Below are positions 9,066-18,406 of a stretch of 64,000 nt of DNA, piece after piece. The first letter of the stretch is position 1, and the number at the start of each line of letters is the position of its first letter. Origin of the DNA: Mycolicibacterium peregrinum (GTDB lineage Bacteria; Actinomycetota; Actinomycetes; Mycobacteriales; Mycobacteriaceae); NCBI RefSeq assembly GCF_001665785.1, contig NZ_LZSO01000012.1:397967-461966 (forward strand). Reading direction: 5' to 3'. Under the pieces are notes generated by a model. That model had not been told where the DNA came from, made no database searches, and saw nothing but the letters and a program-made list of their open reading frames with translations. The position numbers and the translations under genes are program-made.

Positions 9066-9899
9066 ATGAGCGCCGCCGAAGTCCTTCGCGTTATCGATAC
9101 CTGGCCCGTCGAGACAGCAGCTGCGGCAGTGGTCGGGCCCTCGGGCGTGATAGCCGGCCATGGCGATCTCGATAAACCCTTCACGTTGGCCTCGGTGACC
9201 AAGCCGCTCGTGGCCCGCGCCGCGCAGATCGCGATCGAAGAGGGCGCGGTCGAACTCGACACCCCGGCCGGCCCGCCGGGGTCGACGATCCGGCACCTGC
9301 TGGCCCACGCCTCGGGTGTGTCGATGCGCTCGGCCGAAGTGCTCGCCCGGCCGGGGCAGCGTCGGATCTATTCGAACTACGGATTCGAACTGCTGGCGCG
9401 TGCTGTCGAGAGTGCCGCCGACATCGAGTTCGCCGGCTATCTGACCGAGGCGGTCTTCGAGCCGCTGCAGATGGCCAAGTCCACTCTGTTGGGCGGGACG
9501 CAGGCGGCCGGGTTCGGCGGCGTGTCGACCGTCGCGGACCTGGCGGCATTCGCCGGTGAGTTGCTCCGCCCGGCACTGGTGTCGCAGCAGCTGCACGACG
9601 ACGCGGTGACGGTGCAGTTTCCCGGGCTCGACGGAGTGTTGCCGGGGTTCGGGGTGCAACGGCCGAACGACTGGGGCCTGGGCTTCGAGCTGCGCGACGC
9701 CAAAACCCCGCACTGGACCGGCTCGGCAAACTCTGCGCGTACGTTCGGTCATTTCGGCCAGTCGGGGACGTTCCTATGGGTCGATCCGGCCGCTGACCTG
9801 GCCTTGGTGGTGCTCACCGACCGCGACTTCGGGGACTGGACCTACCCGCTGTGGCCTGCGATATCTGATGGAGTGCTGAGAGAAAACGGGACACACTAG
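9066..9899 (+). CDS. Serine hydrolase, class C beta-lactamase family (Rv2257c-like)
   Basis: About 277 residues from the ATG at 9066; an upstream in-frame TTG at 9057 is less likely. The SxxK nucleophile motif is ASVTKPL, and the YxN motif is YSNYG. The third KTG-type motif appears replaced by the SGTFLWVDP region, as in many esterase-like members. No signal peptide is evident, so it is probably cytosolic. Position next to the DUF3145 gene matches Rv2257c beside Rv2256c in M. tuberculosis. A role in hydrolysing an ester or amide is likely; beta-lactam resistance is not implied. Confidence 0.75.
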   Translation: MSAAEVLRVIDTWPVETAAAAVVGPSGVIAGHGDLDKPFTLASVTKPLVARAAQIAIEEGAVELDTPAGPPGSTIRHLLAHASGVSMRSAEVLARPGQRRIYSNYGFELLARAVESAADIEFAGYLTEAVFEPLQMAKSTLLGGTQAAGFGGVSTVADLAAFAGELLRPALVSQQLHDDAVTVQFPGLDGVLPGFGVQRPNDWGLGFELRDAKTPHWTGSANSARTFGHFGQSGTFLWVDPAADLALVVLTDRDFGDWTYPLWPAISDGVLRENGTH

Positions 9900-10012
9900 C
9901 GCAACACTGGCCACACAGGGCACAATAGACACGCGCGGCACACACAACTGCATGCTCGATCGGAATACCAGGTCGTTGGGGAAGACGTCCCTCGTATTCG
10001 AAGGAGTAGCAG

Positions 10013-10525
10013 ATGCGTGCGTCAAACCAGTTCGCCGACGCGGCGACAGGCGTGGTGTATGTGCATGCCTCACCCGCGGCGGTATGCCCGCACGTCGAGT
10101 GGGCGTTGTCGTCGACCCTGTCGGCGCGGGCGAACCTGAAGTGGACCCCGCAGCCGGCCATGCCTGGCCAGTTGCGCGCGGTGACCAACTGGGTTGGGCC
10201 CGTCGGCACCGGGGCGCAGTTGGCCAATGCCCTGCGCTCCTGGTCAGTGCTGCGCTTCGAGGTGACCGAGGACCCCAGTGCCGGAGTGGACGGGCACCGC
10301 TGGTGCCACACCCCCCACCTCGGTCTGTGGAGCGGTGCGATGAGTGCCAACGGCGATGTGATGGTCGGCGAGATGCGGCTGCGCTCCCTCATGGCCGGCG
10401 GCGCAGACATGCTGGCAGCCGAACTCGACACCGTGCTGGGGACCGCATGGGACGAGTCGCTCGAGCCGTACCGCAACGGCGGTGACGGCGCCGAGGTGTC
10501 CTGGCTGAACAGGGGCGTGGGGTAG
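10013..10525 (+). CDS. DUF3145 family protein (Rv2256c-like)
   Basis: A 170-residue soluble protein found almost only in actinobacteria, with no assigned function. Recognisable features are VVYVHASPAAVCPHVEWAL near the N-terminus and the conserved HTPHLGLWSGAMSANGD segment in the middle. The ATG is preceded by a strong RBS (gaaggag), which fixes the start. It lies in the same gene order as Rv2256c. No catalytic motif can be identified. Confidence 0.8.
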   Translation: MRASNQFADAATGVVYVHASPAAVCPHVEWALSSTLSARANLKWTPQPAMPGQLRAVTNWVGPVGTGAQLANALRSWSVLRFEVTEDPSAGVDGHRWCHTPHLGLWSGAMSANGDVMVGEMRLRSLMAGGADMLAAELDTVLGTAWDESLEPYRNGGDGAEVSWLNRGVG

Positions 10526-10529
10526 TTCG

Positions 10530-11054
10530 TCAGCTACGCGCCCAGAGGCAGTAGCCGCTGAGCTTCGTCGTGAACATGTGGTCGCTGACCTCGATGGTCA
10601 GCGACTGGCCCGGGTCTGCCCTGAGTGTCTGCGGCTCCGACGTCCTGCCTGCGCCCAGGACATCGACAACTTCGGCGCCGCAATGGGCCTCGGCAGTCTG
10701 CGGGGTCCCTGTCCAGGTGCCCGCCCGGGCTTCCGGGTTTCGCCTGCCCTGCCCGTGCAAGATCACTTGGGGCCCGGTGGTCAGCCAGCGATCCGACGAG
10801 GGATAGGGGCCGCCGAACGTCTGCCAGGTCCCTGCCGTGCACTGCAGCAGACGCCGGTTGTTGCCGGTCTGTGCGGGGTCAGCCGGAGTCAGTGCCCCGT
10901 CCAGGTTCTCGGCGCACGACGAGTCTGGTTGAGGCGCTGTGATTTCTGACGGGCCCTGCGGCACCGGCTCGGGGTCAGCGTGCGCACAGGCACTCGTGTT
11001 GAGTGCGGCAGCCACGGACAGGGCCGCCGCACTCAACACGAACGTTCGAGACAT
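10530..11054 (-). CDS. Secreted protein of unknown function (possibly Rv2253-like)
   Basis: A 174-residue protein with a Sec-type signal peptide (cleavage likely after ACAHA, near residue 26) and five cysteines in the mature part, suggesting disulfides outside the membrane. The C-terminal part (QSLTIEVSDHMFTTKLSGYCLW) looks beta-rich. Position between the DUF3145 gene and the lipid kinase region, and its size, suggest it corresponds to M. tuberculosis Rv2253, a secreted protein of unknown function; this is inferred from synteny only. It ends 4 bases from the convergent DUF3145 gene. Confidence 0.6.
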   Translation of the reverse strand: MSRTFVLSAAALSVAAALNTSACAHADPEPVPQGPSEITAPQPDSSCAENLDGALTPADPAQTGNNRRLLQCTAGTWQTFGGPYPSSDRWLTTGPQVILHGQGRRNPEARAGTWTGTPQTAEAHCGAEVVDVLGAGRTSEPQTLRADPGQSLTIEVSDHMFTTKLSGYCLWARS

Positions 11055-11058
11055 CCGG

Positions 11059-13290
11059 CTACACCGAGACCGTCTTCATCGTGGACAGGTCCGTCTGCAT
11101 CAACCGGACGTTGTAGTCACCCCAGTAGGAAAGGTTGTAGTACAGGTACTGCGAGTTGTCCTCCACGACATTGCCGTTGGCATCGACCTTGTTGAAGTAA
11201 TCGGTGCCCGACATCGGGTGGACCATGGGCGCATACATGCCGGTGTTGGACGTCAGGTTGTTGTTCACCAGCGTCGTCGTATCCGACCATTCACCCTGCG
11301 GTGAATCCGACACCCGCATCACGACGTTGTTGCCGCCATCGGTGTAGAGCACGACGTACTTGCCCAGATACTCGTTGTACTGCACCGACATCTCGCTGAC
11401 ATTGCCGCCCGTGGGCAGCCCGCCGACCCAGATGCCGTTCGCGATCTTGGTGAACAACCCGAAGGTGAAGAAGTCCGCCACCTTGTAGAGCGTCGGCAGG
11501 AAATCGGTGCTGCTGGAGCCGAACACCGGAACTGCCGCCGACGGATCACCCGTCACCCACCGCCCGGCACCGCTGGAATCCTCGCCCGACCAGTACTCGT
11601 AGGCGTCCAGGTCGGTGATCTGATCCTTCTGCACCCGGGCCACGTACGCCGAACCCTGCCTGCCCGAAGGAGTCCCGTACACGTAGACGTACGGGTCGGT
11701 CGGGTCGTCCGACATCACCAGCGCGTTCTGCTGGAAATGCTCGTCGCCCGGGACATAGGCCGGGCCGGCCCGGAACCAGCCCGACGAGCGCACGGTGTCG
11801 CGGTCGACGGTCCAGGTCTTGCCGCCGTCGTCGGAGAAGGCGATCGCGGAGTAGTTCGTGGTCCAGCTGCCCGGGTTGTCCCAGGTGCGGATCGACATCA
11901 CCGTGGCGTACTGGCGGTAACCGCCTTCGGCGTCGGGGTTGTCGATCGCGATGGCCGATGTCGGGATCATCGTGTAGGTCTGTCCGAACAGCCCGTTGAG
12001 GCCGCCCGGGTCGTAGATGATCTGCATGGCGCCGGCCGGGGCGCCCCCGGTCCCGTACCACTGATGAGTCCCGTTGGGGTCGCCGGGATACTGCGCCCCG
12101 GCATTGATCACCGCACCGTTGAATTGCAGACCGTCGGACAGATCGGTGTCGATGGTGCGGAACAGCACGTTGTTGCGCCAGTCGCCCGCCATGCCGGGCT
12201 CGCTGTATGTATCACCGAACAGCGTGTAGATGACCGGTTTTCCGGTTACCGGGTCGGTGTAGCCGCTGTTCCACATGATGCCCAGGTCGGTGCCCGCGAC
12301 GTACCAGTGGTCAGTGACGCCGGGGCCGGTGACCCACCCGAGCTTGGAGGTGTAATTCGCCAATGACGACGGGACCTGAGGCTTGGGTGTCAGAGCATCG
12401 GTCTGCACAGCGGCATTGGGGGCAGCGGCCGCCGTCGGCTGGATCTCGCCCTCGGCTACCACCGACGCCGCATCATTGGCCGACACCACGCGCGAGCCGA
12501 CCGGATTGATCGTCCGCTCGAATTCCCTTCGTGTCCAAGCCATCATGGCCCACAAGGCGGGAGACTGGCCAGGTGCGACCGGGCTGTTACCCGCACCGAA
12601 CGGTGACAGCCCCGCGACGTTCAGCAGGGCCGAGACAACCGGAGGTGCGCTGATCTTGGGCGCGGTGGCCGGCGCAGCCGGGACGACGGTCTTCTCCGGC
12701 ACGACGATGTCGGGGATGGTGGTGATGTCGTGCTTGCGCTGGGTGATGTTCTCGGCGGCCTCGTTCAGACGCACCACCACCGTGTTGGTGTCGGGGCGTT
12801 GCATGCGCTTCGGCGTCGGTGCAGACGCTGCCGCATCCGGAGAGATCCGGGTGCTGTCTGTCTTCGTGCTGATGTCGGCCTTGTTGCCGGTCTCGGGGAC
12901 ATTGGTGAGTGTGCCCTGAATCTTGCTCCGGACCTTGGTAGTCCGGTTTCGCAGCGGGGTGCGTGCGGTGTCCAGGCGGCTCTGCGTCTGCTTGATCGTG
13001 TCGCCTACATCATTCAGCCCCGACTCGACGTCCTTGCGGATCCGCTCGCCGATCTTCGACAGTGCGCCGGACGGAGTCGTGGCCGGCTTCTTGATCGTCG
13101 ATGGTTTGCTCGGGTTCTTCTTTGTCCCCGAGCTCGGGGTGGAACCGTCGGAGCTGCCCGCCGTCGATTTGCCGGGATCGCCGGACCCACCGTCGGCCCA
13201 GGCGATTCCCGTCCCGGAAGTCAACGCTGTGCCGATGCCGAGAGCAACGGCCAGCGCGCCGACGCGGCCGATGTATTTGGTCGATTCCAT
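11059..13290 (-). CDS. Secreted DUF4185 protein, predicted beta-propeller
   Basis: About 743 residues from the ATG at 13290 (MESTKYIGRV). A signal peptide ends near AWADGG. Residues about 35-300 are a low-complexity Ser/Thr/Pro/Lys-rich stalk. The C-terminal 430 residues form a DUF4185 domain with repeated Asp-box-like and Trp/Gly-rich blades (for example LFGDTYSEPGMAGDWRNN and FSDDGGKTW), typical of sialidase-like propellers. Some DUF4185 proteins have been linked to arabinogalactan-degrading hydrolases, so cell-wall glycan processing is possible. The stop is 4 bases from the start of the downstream secreted protein, so the two are likely cotranscribed. Confidence 0.7.
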   Translation of the reverse strand: MESTKYIGRVGALAVALGIGTALTSGTGIAWADGGSGDPGKSTAGSSDGSTPSSGTKKNPSKPSTIKKPATTPSGALSKIGERIRKDVESGLNDVGDTIKQTQSRLDTARTPLRNRTTKVRSKIQGTLTNVPETGNKADISTKTDSTRISPDAAASAPTPKRMQRPDTNTVVVRLNEAAENITQRKHDITTIPDIVVPEKTVVPAAPATAPKISAPPVVSALLNVAGLSPFGAGNSPVAPGQSPALWAMMAWTRREFERTINPVGSRVVSANDAASVVAEGEIQPTAAAAPNAAVQTDALTPKPQVPSSLANYTSKLGWVTGPGVTDHWYVAGTDLGIMWNSGYTDPVTGKPVIYTLFGDTYSEPGMAGDWRNNVLFRTIDTDLSDGLQFNGAVINAGAQYPGDPNGTHQWYGTGGAPAGAMQIIYDPGGLNGLFGQTYTMIPTSAIAIDNPDAEGGYRQYATVMSIRTWDNPGSWTTNYSAIAFSDDGGKTWTVDRDTVRSSGWFRAGPAYVPGDEHFQQNALVMSDDPTDPYVYVYGTPSGRQGSAYVARVQKDQITDLDAYEYWSGEDSSGAGRWVTGDPSAAVPVFGSSSTDFLPTLYKVADFFTFGLFTKIANGIWVGGLPTGGNVSEMSVQYNEYLGKYVVLYTDGGNNVVMRVSDSPQGEWSDTTTLVNNNLTSNTGMYAPMVHPMSGTDYFNKVDANGNVVEDNSQYLYYNLSYWGDYNVRLMQTDLSTMKTVSV

Positions 13291-13415
13291 GACGCTCCGT
13301 ACCAGTCCACTCCACTCAGAACCCCGACCCAAACGAAACGTACCGTGTGCCGTTCACGGTGTCGGGCAAACACGCCGAATCGCCGAGAGTGGGGCGGTAC
13401 CGCGAAGGCTCGCCG

Positions 13416-14870
13416 TCACCTGATCCGGTAGTGGGCGGGGTCCGGCGCGGACAACATCCGCGTGAGGGTAGCCCGGTCGAACGGCCACAGGTCGATGGTT
13501 CCGGCGTCGGTGAAGTACCACGAATTGCACCCGGTGTTCCAGACCGTCGGGCCGAGCGCGCCGGCGACTGCGGCATTGAACTCGTCGGTGGCCTCTTCGG
13601 TGACCTCGACCTCGCAGAGTTCGCCGTTCTCAAACCGCTTGAGCCAGGCCACGATGTAGCCGGCCGTGCACTCGGCTGAGTACTGCAGCGGGATCGATCC
13701 CGTCGGTGAGTTCGGGCCGAGCACGGTGAACAGGTTCGGAAACCCGGGAATTGCCGTCATACGGTACGCCCGTGGACCTTTGATCCACGCCTCGTCGAGC
13801 GTGATCCCGTCGCGGCCCACGATGGTCATCGGCCGCATGTAGTTGTGTGCCCGAAATCCTGTGGCCAGCACCGCGACATCGACGTCGTGGTGCGTGCCGT
13901 CGGCGGTGCGGATACCCGTCGGGGTGAACTCCTGGATGGGATCGTCGACCAGCGTGGCGTTGGGGCGCTTGATGGCGCGGTAGTACGTGCCCGAGACCAC
14001 CTGTCGTTTACACAGCGGTTCATAGTCCGGAGTGAGCCTCGCCCGGAGCGTTCGGTCACGGACCTGGGCGGCCAGGCTCCACCGGGCGTAGGACTGCACC
14101 AGTTTGCGCCGCCACGAGGGCGTGGTGACGACATCGGCGAGGATGTTCGATCCCCACTGCAGACGTCGGAAGAGAAAGTCGTGCCATCCCGGCCGCCGGT
14201 GCAGGACCTTGGCGATTACCGACGACTGCCGTAGCGACATCGGTGCCCACAGGATCCACTGCGGGGATCGAGCGAAGTGCAACAGCGTGCGGGCCTTGGG
14301 TTGCAGGGCCGAAACCACCTGCACACCAGTCGATCCCGTACCGATCACGGCGACTCGCTGGCCGTCGGTCCTGATGGCTGGATCCCACCGCGCGGTGTGC
14401 ACGATCTGCCCACCGAAGGTGTCCATGCCGGGAATGTCGGGTATCGACGGATGATGCAGCACCCCGGTGGCGCAGATGACGAAATCGGAGGTCAGGGTGT
14501 CGCCATCGGCCGTCGTGAGTGTCCACGATGTGGCGGTGCTGTCGTAACGCGCCTCGGTGACTTCGGTGTCGCACCGCAGATGGGCGTCGAGTCCGAACCG
14601 TTCCATGACATCGCGGTGATAGCGCTGGATGTCCTCACCGCTGGCCCAGATGTGGCTCCAGTCCGGTTTCGGTGCGAACGAGAACTGGTAGATCTGCGAC
14701 GGCACGTCACAGGTGAGTCCCGGGTAGCGGTTCCAGTGCCAGACCCCGCCGACGTCCGAACCTTTTTCCAGGATGGTGAAATTCGTGAAGCCGGCTTGCT
14801 GAAGCGTGTAGGCGGTGGCGATTCCGGCCATCCCCGCGCCGATGATGACGATGCGGACCTCGCTGCTCAT
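13416..14870 (-). CDS. Baeyer-Villiger-type flavin monooxygenase
   Basis: About 484 residues from the ATG at 14870 (MSSEVRIV). The FAD motif is IIGAGMAGIATAY and the NADPH motif is VIGTGSTGVQV. Between them lies FGGQIVHTARWD, which fits the Baeyer-Villiger fingerprint FxGxxxHxxxW. A second signature (LATGFRAHNY) is near the C-terminus. Such enzymes insert oxygen next to a ketone using NADPH and O2. It starts 34 bases after the stop of the upstream SDR gene on the same strand, suggesting a two-step oxidation in which the SDR makes the ketone and this enzyme the ester. The substrate is unknown. Confidence 0.82.
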   Translation of the reverse strand: MSSEVRIVIIGAGMAGIATAYTLQQAGFTNFTILEKGSDVGGVWHWNRYPGLTCDVPSQIYQFSFAPKPDWSHIWASGEDIQRYHRDVMERFGLDAHLRCDTEVTEARYDSTATSWTLTTADGDTLTSDFVICATGVLHHPSIPDIPGMDTFGGQIVHTARWDPAIRTDGQRVAVIGTGSTGVQVVSALQPKARTLLHFARSPQWILWAPMSLRQSSVIAKVLHRRPGWHDFLFRRLQWGSNILADVVTTPSWRRKLVQSYARWSLAAQVRDRTLRARLTPDYEPLCKRQVVSGTYYRAIKRPNATLVDDPIQEFTPTGIRTADGTHHDVDVAVLATGFRAHNYMRPMTIVGRDGITLDEAWIKGPRAYRMTAIPGFPNLFTVLGPNSPTGSIPLQYSAECTAGYIVAWLKRFENGELCEVEVTEEATDEFNAAVAGALGPTVWNTGCNSWYFTDAGTIDLWPFDRATLTRMLSAPDPAHYRIR

Positions 14871-14904
14871 CGCGAGCCGCCGCAGCCGGGCACCGGTGCC
14901 GTCG

Positions 14905-15789
14905 TCATGGCGTCGCCTCGGAATCAGGCTGTGCGGCATGGTCTTTCGACTGCCGGTCGAGACGCTGCAGGTAGCTGGATCGGCCCCGCACGTCGAGGGC
15001 GGTCAGGGCGCGGCGGTCGTCGATCCTGGCACGCACCGCGCTCTGGAGTGCCTCGGGTACCAACGCATCCACCAGGGCCCACCCGGGAGCGACCCAACCC
15101 GGCACCGAGGTGCGGGCGGCGTGAGTGCGGACAGTCTTGAGGATCGCGCGCGCGACGTCATCGGGATCCACTGTGGGAAGGCCGTTTCCGAGCTGCACGC
15201 CGGAGGTGAGTTCGGTTCGAACCGCCGACGGCAGCACCGCCGACACGGTGATCCCGGTGCCGGCGTACTCGCGACGTGCGGCCAATGACGCGCCGAGTGC
15301 GGCGAACTTGCTGGCGTTGTAGGTCACCATGCCGGGGATGGGGATCATGCCCGCCATCGACGCGACGTTGACGACGTGACCGCGACCGCGGGCCACCATC
15401 GACGGGACCACGGCGCGCATGCCGTTGAGGACGCCACGAACGTTGACGTCGAGGATCAGGTCAGTGGTGGTCTCCGGTTCGGCGTCGAATGCCCCTAGGG
15501 GCATGACCCCGGCGTTGTTGACCAAGATGTCCACGCGGCCCGAATCCCGGACGACGTCGGAGACGAAGCTCTCCCATGACGACCGCCGCGTGACGTCGAG
15601 GTACGCAGCCCGGCAGCGGGGGACACCGGACGCGGTCGTCGCAGCCACATCGGCATCGACATCACCGATCCATACCGTGGCGCCGCGGGCCGAGAACAGC
15701 TCAGCGGTCTTGGCGCCGATGCCGCGCGCCCCGCCGGTGATGATCACCACCGCGCCGTCCACCGACGCCTGGCGCTGTGAAAACCGCAC
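14905..15789 (-). CDS. Short-chain dehydrogenase/reductase
   Basis: A 294-residue SDR with the cofactor motif TGGARGIGAKT (about residues 18-28), the NNAG motif, the catalytic Ser in VASMAG, and the Tyr-Lys pair in YNASK. The GTG start at 15789 is supported by a strong RBS (GGGGAGG) 6 bases upstream. The C-terminal 60 residues extend beyond the Rossmann core. It is transcribed with the Baeyer-Villiger-type monooxygenase downstream and divergently from a TetR regulator, so it is probably under that regulator. Confidence 0.82.
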   Translation of the reverse strand: MRFSQRQASVDGAVVIITGGARGIGAKTAELFSARGATVWIGDVDADVAATTASGVPRCRAAYLDVTRRSSWESFVSDVVRDSGRVDILVNNAGVMPLGAFDAEPETTTDLILDVNVRGVLNGMRAVVPSMVARGRGHVVNVASMAGMIPIPGMVTYNASKFAALGASLAARREYAGTGITVSAVLPSAVRTELTSGVQLGNGLPTVDPDDVARAILKTVRTHAARTSVPGWVAPGWALVDALVPEALQSAVRARIDDRRALTALDVRGRSSYLQRLDRQSKDHAAQPDSEATP

Positions 15790-15825
15790 GTCATGCCTCC
15801 CCTGAAAGTCGTATCACGACCGCTC

Positions 15826-15842
15826 GGATACTGACGGTATCC
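15826..15842. promoter_or_regulatory. Candidate TetR operator
   Basis: An inverted repeat GGATAC-TGACG-GTATCC lies in the 107-base divergent promoter region between the SDR/monooxygenase operon and the TetR gene. Position and symmetry fit a TetR-family operator controlling both directions; the binding protein is inferred from proximity. Confidence 0.45.
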
Positions 15843-15896
15843 GAATACTTTGAGTTAATTCAATACCCAAAGTCTGCCGCGCTCTATCATCAGCGC

Positions 15897-16532
15897 ATGC
15901 CGCGGCTGACCAGGGCTCAACGCCAGGAACAGACGCGAGCGGAGCTGTTGCAGGCCGCCAAACAGCGCTTCCTGAGCCACGGGTATGCCGCCACGAGCCT
16001 CGAAGACATCGCCGACGACGCGGGCTTCTCCAAGGGAGCCGTGTACTCCAACTTCGGCAGCAAACCCAACCTCTGCCGCGATGTCCTCGAGCTGATCCAC
16101 CGCGAGAAGTTCGCCGAGATGGCCGAACTCGCGATATCCGATGCCGAGTTGGACACCCGGGTGGAGGCGTTGAGTGCGTGGCTGGAGCGCACCGCGGGTG
16201 ATGTCGGCTGGACCATGCTCGAACTCGAATTCGCAGTACTGTCGCGGAACAATCCCGAGCTGGCCCAGATGATCACGGCGTTGCGCAACGAGGCCGCGCA
16301 GATGGTCATCGACGTAGTCAGGTCGATGTCTGCCGAGTTGGGCCTCACCGAAACGCAACTGGTGAACAGCGACGTGGCAGCGAGCCTCGAGGATCTCGGC
16401 AGTCTGCTGCTCAGTGCCGGGATCGGCCTGGGCATCCAGCGGGCCATCGATCCCTCGGTGCCGGCGCGGCCGTTCACCGACGCGTTCGGGCACCTGGTGA
16501 AACTGTTTGCTGCCCTGGGATCACCGAAGTAA
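15897..16532 (+). CDS. TetR-family transcriptional regulator
   Basis: About 211 residues from the ATG at 15897 (MPRLTRAQRQEQTR). The N-terminal TetR helix-turn-helix is clear: TSLEDIADDAGFSKGAVYSNFGSK (the family signature) at about residues 31-55. The C-terminal ligand domain is all-helical. It is divergent from the SDR and Baeyer-Villiger monooxygenase genes and is followed 15 bases later by the alpha/beta hydrolase, so it likely controls both a divergent and its own operon. The ligand is unknown. Confidence 0.85.
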   Translation: MPRLTRAQRQEQTRAELLQAAKQRFLSHGYAATSLEDIADDAGFSKGAVYSNFGSKPNLCRDVLELIHREKFAEMAELAISDAELDTRVEALSAWLERTAGDVGWTMLELEFAVLSRNNPELAQMITALRNEAAQMVIDVVRSMSAELGLTETQLVNSDVAASLEDLGSLLLSAGIGLGIQRAIDPSVPARPFTDAFGHLVKLFAALGSPK

Positions 16533-16547
16533 CCCGAAGGAGTTTGG

Positions 16548-17582
16548 ATGGTATTACCGGCCGCCGCACTGTCGACCCGACGCCCCAGTCGCAGATCCCG
16601 CGCGTGCTACGGCATCGCCCGTCGAACCCTCCTCGTCCAGGTACGTAGATCGGTTGCCTACCAAGGCAGTCGATCAGTCGAGGACCGTCTCGCCACGATC
16701 GGTCGCCGCATCAATGCGCTCGCGCGGCTTCAGCGGCTTCGTCCGCGGCGGGGGCTGCGGGTCAGCCGGATCACGCTGGGGCACGTCACCATCGAGACCA
16801 TCCGTACGGTCGAATCGGCACACCGTCCGCTCGCCGACGGTGCCATCCTGTACCTGCACGGCGGCGGATTCTTTCTCGGTGGCTTCGACACCCACGCGCA
16901 CGTCGTGGTCGCGCTCGCCCGGCGCACCCAACTGCCGGTGGTCCATGTCGAGTATCGCCAGCACCCTGATGTCACCGTCGACGAGTCCGTCGCGGACTGT
17001 CTGCGTGCCTACCGCTGGCTGTTGGACCAGGGTGCCGATCCGGCCAATACCGTGGTGGCCGGTGACTCGGCCGGCGGGTTCCTGGCGTTCGCAACTGTTC
17101 TCGCGGCGCAGGCGCAGGGTCTGGCTGTGCCTGCCGGCGTCGTCGGCATCAGTCCGTTGCTCGAGCTCGACAACGAACGCCGCTCCGGCCATCCCAACCA
17201 TGGCGCGGACCGGATGGGAATCGGACTTGCCCTGCCGATGATCGTCGGCTGCGTGGGCCCCAAGAACTCCGACGGCCACGCCCTGTCTCCGGTCAACGGG
17301 GTGCTCACCGATTTTCCACCGAGCCTGATCATCGCGGCGGAATCGGAGGCGTTGCGTTGCGATGCCGAACGCATGCATGAAGTGCTGACCGATGCGGGCC
17401 GGTCGTGCACTCTCAAGATCTGGCCCGGTCAGCTCCACGCTTTCCCGGCGTTCTTGCCGTTTCTGCCGGAGAGCCGTGAGGCCCGCGACTGCATGGTCGA
17501 GTTCATTCAGGACTGTTTGGGCACCAGCAAGCGCAGTGCGGCCGGCACCGCGGACACCGTGACCGGCAACGGGGCTGCGTAA
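16548..17582 (+). CDS. Alpha/beta hydrolase, hormone-sensitive lipase family
   Basis: A 344-residue esterase/lipase. The oxyanion-hole HGGG motif is at residues 104-107 and the nucleophile elbow GDSAGG at 172-177 (Ser174). The acid lies in the IIAAESEAL region and the catalytic His in GQLHAFPAF. This is the HSL (Lip) family that is expanded in mycobacteria. An RBS (cgaaggag) precedes the ATG. The 3' end overlaps the convergent lipid kinase by 76 bases. It probably belongs with the upstream TetR gene in one operon. Confidence 0.83.
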   Translation: MVLPAAALSTRRPSRRSRACYGIARRTLLVQVRRSVAYQGSRSVEDRLATIGRRINALARLQRLRPRRGLRVSRITLGHVTIETIRTVESAHRPLADGAILYLHGGGFFLGGFDTHAHVVVALARRTQLPVVHVEYRQHPDVTVDESVADCLRAYRWLLDQGADPANTVVAGDSAGGFLAFATVLAAQAQGLAVPAGVVGISPLLELDNERRSGHPNHGADRMGIGLALPMIVGCVGPKNSDGHALSPVNGVLTDFPPSLIIAAESEALRCDAERMHEVLTDAGRSCTLKIWPGQLHAFPAFLPFLPESREARDCMVEFIQDCLGTSKRSAAGTADTVTGNGAA

Positions 17583-18406
17583 TCCCCGTCGGCGTAGGCG
17601 TTGATCCCTGGGCATTCCACGTGGATTGTCTTGGCCCGCTTGGTGGTCACCTCGTCGAGCTCGACGTGGGTGCCCTTGAAGACCGTGGGGAACAAGCGGA
17701 TCAACCTGGTGCGCGATGCCGAGGTGATCATCGTGACGTCGAGCAGTCCGTCCGAATGGTCGGCACCCGGGCAGATCAACATGCCGCCGCCGTAACTGCG
17801 GGTGTTGCCGAACGCCGCCAGGGTGAGGTCGGTGCGGATCTCCGGGCCGTCGTCGAACGTGAGCCGGAACGGCAGTAACCGTAGCTTCGAGATCTCCGCG
17901 ACCATCGCCACGTTGTAGCGCATCCGGCCGTGCGGCCACCGCATCCGGTTGGTCCGGTCGCTCACCAGCGAATCGAACCCGGCGGCCATCACGGTGCCGA
18001 ACCACTTGACCGTGCCGGCGGAATCCTCGATGTGACCGAGGTCGACCGTCTCGGTGTGGCCGTCGGCGATGACGTCGGCCGCGGCCTCGGGATCTCCTGT
18101 CGGCAAGCGATATTCACGTGCGTGGTCATTACCCGTCCCGGCAGGGACGATGCCCAGCGGGACTTCGCCGGTGGCCAGCGCCTGCAGGGCCAGCGAGATC
18201 ACCCCGTCGCCGCCGACCACCACGAGGGCGTCGGTGCCGCGGTCGAGTGCCTCGTCGACCAGGCGGCGGGCGTGCGCGGCGTCGGTCCCGACGATGGCGC
18301 ACACGTCGATGCCGCGCCGCTGGAGCTGAGCGACCGCCCGCTCGGCAGCATGCGGCGCATTGCCATGTCCCGACAGGGGATTGGTCAGGACGGTGACGCG
18401 ATTCAC
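17507..18406 (-). CDS. Diacylglycerol/lipid kinase family protein (Rv2252-like)
   Basis: A 299-residue protein from a GTG start at 18406 that overlaps the stop of the upstream FAD oxidase by 4 bases (GTGA). The DAGK catalytic signature is VVVGGDGVISLAL with GGDG, followed by PAGTGNDHAR. The fold is that of soluble bacterial diacylglycerol kinases (DgkB/YegS type), which phosphorylate diacylglycerol or related lipids with ATP. Synteny with Rv2251-Rv2252 supports the assignment; Rv2252 has been linked to phosphatidylinositol mannoside metabolism. Its 3' end overlaps the convergent lipase gene by 76 bases. Confidence 0.82.
   Translation of the reverse strand: MNRVTVLTNPLSGHGNAPHAAERAVAQLQRRGIDVCAIVGTDAAHARRLVDEALDRGTDALVVVGGDGVISLALQALATGEVPLGIVPAGTGNDHAREYRLPTGDPEAAADVIADGHTETVDLGHIEDSAGTVKWFGTVMAAGFDSLVSDRTNRMRWPHGRMRYNVAMVAEISKLRLLPFRLTFDDGPEIRTDLTLAAFGNTRSYGGGMLICPGADHSDGLLDVTMITSASRTRLIRLFPTVFKGTHVELDEVTTKRAKTIHVECPGINAYADGDYAAPLPVTVSAVPAALRLLVPKQS

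Noticed and set aside
9066..9899. Antibiotic-resistance beta-lactamase
   Set aside because: It has no signal peptide and the third KTG-type motif is not conserved; esterase-like members of the family are more likely.
16674..18005. A 443-codon - strand frame across the lipase and lipid kinase genes
   Set aside because: It spans two real genes in the wrong frame and has a typical Arg/Asp/His-rich shadow composition.
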